A DNA stretch of 64,000 nt from Bordetella bronchialis. Its GTDB lineage: Bacteria > Pseudomonadota > Gammaproteobacteria > Burkholderiales > Burkholderiaceae_B. A program made the translations under genes and the position numbers. The stretch covers positions 806,001 to 870,000 of the forward strand of contig NZ_CP016170.1 in NCBI RefSeq assembly GCF_001676705.1. The letters are read 5' to 3'. Each line of letters starts with the position of its first letter. Positions within the stretch are counted from its first letter, which is position 1. Of this stretch, positions 62,067-64,000 are shown piece by piece. Under the pieces are notes generated by a model that was given only the letters and a program-made list of their open reading frames with translations, was not told the DNA's origin and did not search any database.

Positions 62067-62204
62067 TCCCCCGTCGGCCGACGGCGTGCGCGAGGCTGCC
62101 GCCGCACGTGCGCGTGGGCCGTCGCGGCACCTCGCGCGCAGCCGGGAAGGCACGCATACATGCGGTATGATCCCCGTGATTTCGCGATTCGCCTACACTC
62201 GCCG

Positions 62205-62750
62205 ATGACTTCAAAAGAAACACGAAAGCTGCTGGATCACTGGCGCGAGGCAGTTCCGGACGACCGCCTGGCCCACCTCATCAAGGACGCGACACGCGCG
62301 CTGGTGCGTGGACTGCAGATGCGGCTGGCCGACTACGACGTTTCCTTCGGGCACTGGGCTTTCCTGCGCATCCTGTGGGAACAGGATGGGCAGACGCAGC
62401 GCGAACTGAGCGAGCTCGCGGGCGTCATGGAGCCCACCACGTTCGCGGCAATCAAGGCCATGGAAACGCTGGGCTATGTCGAGCGCCGCCATTTGCCCGG
62501 CAATAACAAGAACGTCCACGTCTTTCTTACCCGCAATGGCCGCGCCCTGAAGAAAAAGCTGGTGCCGCTGGCCGAAGAGGTCAACGCCATCGGTACCCGG
62601 GGCCTGACCGACGCCGAAATCAAGGTGGCGCGCAAGGTGCTGCTGACCATCATCGCCAATATGGCCGACGACGAGACCTCGGTGGAAAACGCCGAGCGGC
62701 GTGTGCCGTCCACGCGCGAGCTCTCGCGCCGTATCAACAAGGCCGCCTGA
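62205..62750 (+). CDS. MarR family regulator at the end of the phthalate-like operon
   Basis: About 181 residues. The winged helix is clear: VSFGHWAFLRILWEQDGQTQRELSELAGVMEPTTFAAIKAMETLGYV, then the wing RRHLPGNNKNVHVFLTRNG. The 20-residue acidic/basic C-tail is unusual. It follows pht4 after about 140 bp. It probably senses a phthalate-like ligand and binds the TTAG-N4-CTAA sites before the operon (56335-56375). The start could also be at 62160. Confidence 0.85.
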   Translation: MTSKETRKLLDHWREAVPDDRLAHLIKDATRALVRGLQMRLADYDVSFGHWAFLRILWEQDGQTQRELSELAGVMEPTTFAAIKAMETLGYVERRHLPGNNKNVHVFLTRNGRALKKKLVPLAEEVNAIGTRGLTDAEIKVARKVLLTIIANMADDETSVENAERRVPSTRELSRRINKAA

Positions 62751-62771
62751 CCGCGGCCGGCTGCCGCTCCC

Positions 62772-62789
62772 TGCCCGGGCTCGCGGGCA
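62772..62789. terminator. Weak hairpin between MarR and IclR genes
   Basis: TGCCCG (62772-62777) and CGGGCA (62784-62789) around a 6-nt loop, between convergent stops. It is short and without a T run, so only a tentative terminator. Confidence 0.3.
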
Positions 62790-62807
62790 AGGCGTATCGC
62801 GTGGCGT

Positions 62808-63566
62808 TCAGTCCTGGGCTTGTCCCAGGGCGGCCGACAAAACCCTGGCTTCTTCCAGCAGCAGCGCGCCGCAGGCCTTGACCCGTTCCGCCGTCATGCG
62901 CACGCTGGGGCCGAATATGCAAAGGGATCCCATCACCATGTCCGCCCCGTTGAAGTAGGGCGCCGCCACCGCGACGGCCCCCTCTATCAGCTCGTGGCGG
63001 CTCATGGCGTAGCCCTGCTTGCGCACGCGTTCCAGTTCGGCCATGTACGCCGCGATATCCAGCCTGGTATCGGTGGCATACGCTTTCAGGTCTTTTTCCG
63101 TGAGGTCCATGCGGGCCAGGATGGTGCGTCCGCTGGCGCCCAGCACCAGTTTTTCCCGATAGCCCACGCCGCGGCGAAAGCTCAGGGGCTGCGCGCTCGC
63201 GAGCTCCGAGACGCAGACACGGTAGATGCCTTCCCGCACGAAAAGCGCCACGGTTTCGCCCGTGGCTTCCCACAGGCGCTGCAAGGACGGGTGGGCGAGA
63301 TCGGCAATGTTGTGGCTGGACGTCCAGACGTGCGCCAGCCGCGCCACCGAGGCGCCCAGGCGGAATTGCTGGGGATCGCCCGACGAGACCAGGAAGCCGT
63401 TGTGTTCCAGGGTGGCCAGCAACCGGTACAGGGTAGGGCGGCTCAGATCGACACGCTTGAGCAGTTCCGCGGCGGTCAGCCCGTCGTCGCCTGGCCGGAA
63501 GGCCAGCAGGATGTCCAGCGCTCGGTCCACCGCGCGGACCCCTTCCTGGCGCTTGTCGTTTTCCAT
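62808..63566 (-). CDS. IclR family transcriptional regulator
   Basis: A 252-residue IclR of normal length. The helix-turn-helix is RAVDRALDILLAFRPGDDGLTAAELLKRVDLSRPTLYRLLATLEHNGFL (about 10-58). The effector domain has LAHPSLQRLWEATGETVALFVREG and YREKLVLGASGRTILARM. It is divergent from the third Rieske gene, and the gap contains a good promoter overlapped by AGTCC-N7-GGACT, its likely operator. The ATG at 63566 was chosen because homologues start near MENDKRQEG. Confidence 0.88.
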   Translation of the reverse strand: MENDKRQEGVRAVDRALDILLAFRPGDDGLTAAELLKRVDLSRPTLYRLLATLEHNGFLVSSGDPQQFRLGASVARLAHVWTSSHNIADLAHPSLQRLWEATGETVALFVREGIYRVCVSELASAQPLSFRRGVGYREKLVLGASGRTILARMDLTEKDLKAYATDTRLDIAAYMAELERVRKQGYAMSRHELIEGAVAVAAPYFNGADMVMGSLCIFGPSVRMTAERVKACGALLLEEARVLSAALGQAQD

Positions 63567-63618
63567 TCGTGCTCGATATCGCCTCTGTTTCGTTGTGCGG
63601 ATTGTATTCAAAACCCGC

Positions 63619-63653
63619 TTGACCCCCGCCGAATTCAGTCCGTACAATGGACT
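63619..63653 (+). promoter_or_regulatory. Promoter and IclR-type operator AGTCC-N7-GGACT (second copy)
   Basis: TTGACC (63619-63624) and TACAAT (63643-63648), 18 bp apart, form a good sigma-70 promoter reading toward the Rieske gene at 63715. The inverted repeat AGTCC-GTACAAT-GGACT (63637-63653) overlaps the -10, so a bound IclR protein would block RNA polymerase. The same repeat stands at 35942-35958 beside the other IclR gene. Confidence 0.6.
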
Positions 63654-63714
63654 CAAGTATTACGGTACGGACAACATTCGAGACGCGCCTGGATCGGGCG
63701 GATGGAGGAAACGC

Positions 63715-64000
63715 ATGGAAAAGAACATGGCCGAAACCCTGGTAAGGACCGGGCCCGGCACGCCGATGGGCAACCTGCTGCGCCGCTATTGGGTTCCGGT
63801 GCTGCTGGCCAGCGAAATCGCCGAGCCCGATTGCCCGCCGGTGCGTGTGCAGATCATGGGAGAAAAACTGCTGGCATTCCGCGACACGGAAGGCAAGGCG
63901 GCCCTGATCGCCGAGTTCTGTTCGCATCGCGGCGTTTCCCTGTACTTCGGCCGCAACGAAGAAAACGGCATCCGCTGCGCCTACCACGGCCTGAAGTTCG
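63715..64000 (+). CDS. Rieske oxygenase large subunit, N-terminal part (cut by window edge)
   Basis: The first 95 codons of a third phthalate-dioxygenase-like oxygenase. The Rieske ligands are Cys69, His71, Cys88 and His91, with CSHRG and CAYHGL instead of the usual CPHRG and HGW. The rest lies beyond the window. GGAGG at 63703-63707 precedes the ATG. It is divergent from the IclR gene and downstream of the promoter-operator at 63619-63653. Substrate is unknown. Confidence 0.87.
   Translation, partial: MEKNMAETLVRTGPGTPMGNLLRRYWVPVLLASEIAEPDCPPVRVQIMGEKLLAFRDTEGKAALIAEFCSHRGVSLYFGRNEENGIRCAYHGLKF

Overview
The window is a stretch of GC-rich (roughly two-thirds G+C) chromosome from a metabolically versatile beta-proteobacterium. 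The best fit is Burkholderiales, family Alcaligenaceae, of the Bordetella/Achromobacter type. Four separate TctC/Bug-type periplasmic binding proteins, several Rieske oxygenase sets, many LysR/IclR/MarR regulators and the urt-fmd nitrogen cluster support this. The assignment is inferred from gene content and style only; no rRNA, tRNA, insertion sequence, prophage or CRISPR array was seen. Coding density is high, and most long open frames opposite the genes are GC-rich shadows.

Region by region. 1-8 kb: a cut-off aldehyde dehydrogenase, LysR and EamA exporter, MarR regulator, small secreted proteins, a SMP-30-like beta-propeller, TspO, and a TetR regulator with an exported esterase that share a palindromic operator. 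8-16.9 kb: a PAS hybrid histidine kinase, HdeD, an MFS/ArsR divergent pair, a second MFS carrier, an SDR and an AraC regulator. 16.9-28 kb: a LuxR-type response regulator overlapping a 1129-residue NCS1-permease/histidine-kinase fusion, divergent from urtABCDE-fmdA-fmdB (urea/short amide uptake and formamidase). Two near-identical 16-bp sites lie in the divergent promoter. This is the most unusual system in the window.

28-40 kb: catabolic clusters. The first is isomerase, Rieske oxygenase, Bug and ferredoxin-type reductase. Next come LysR and a FAH-family hydrolase, then IclR with a flavin reductase, divergent from Bug-RidA-amidohydrolase-FAH-hydratase, whose genes overlap tightly. 40-43.6 kb: a dctPQM TRAP transporter ending in a strong intrinsic terminator. 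43.7-45.5 kb: an M23 peptidase and a zinc alcohol dehydrogenase. 45.6-51.8 kb: a probable sugar-acid module (GabD-like dehydrogenase, HpaI-type aldolase, UxaA/GarD-type dehydratase, Bug) with a divergent LysR. 51.9-56.2 kb: alpha/beta hydrolase, RecQ helicase and carotenoid-oxygenase-family enzyme.

56.4-62.8 kb: Bug, Rieske oxygenase, 4,5-dihydroxyphthalate-decarboxylase-like protein, reductase, Gfo/Idh dehydrogenase and MarR. This matches the gene set of the phthalate 4,5-dioxygenase route to protocatechuate, behind a promoter with two TTAG-N4-CTAA palindromes. 62.8-64 kb: an IclR regulator divergent from a third Rieske oxygenase that runs off the window. Its promoter carries the same AGTCC-N7-GGACT inverted repeat found beside the other IclR gene at 35.9 kb.
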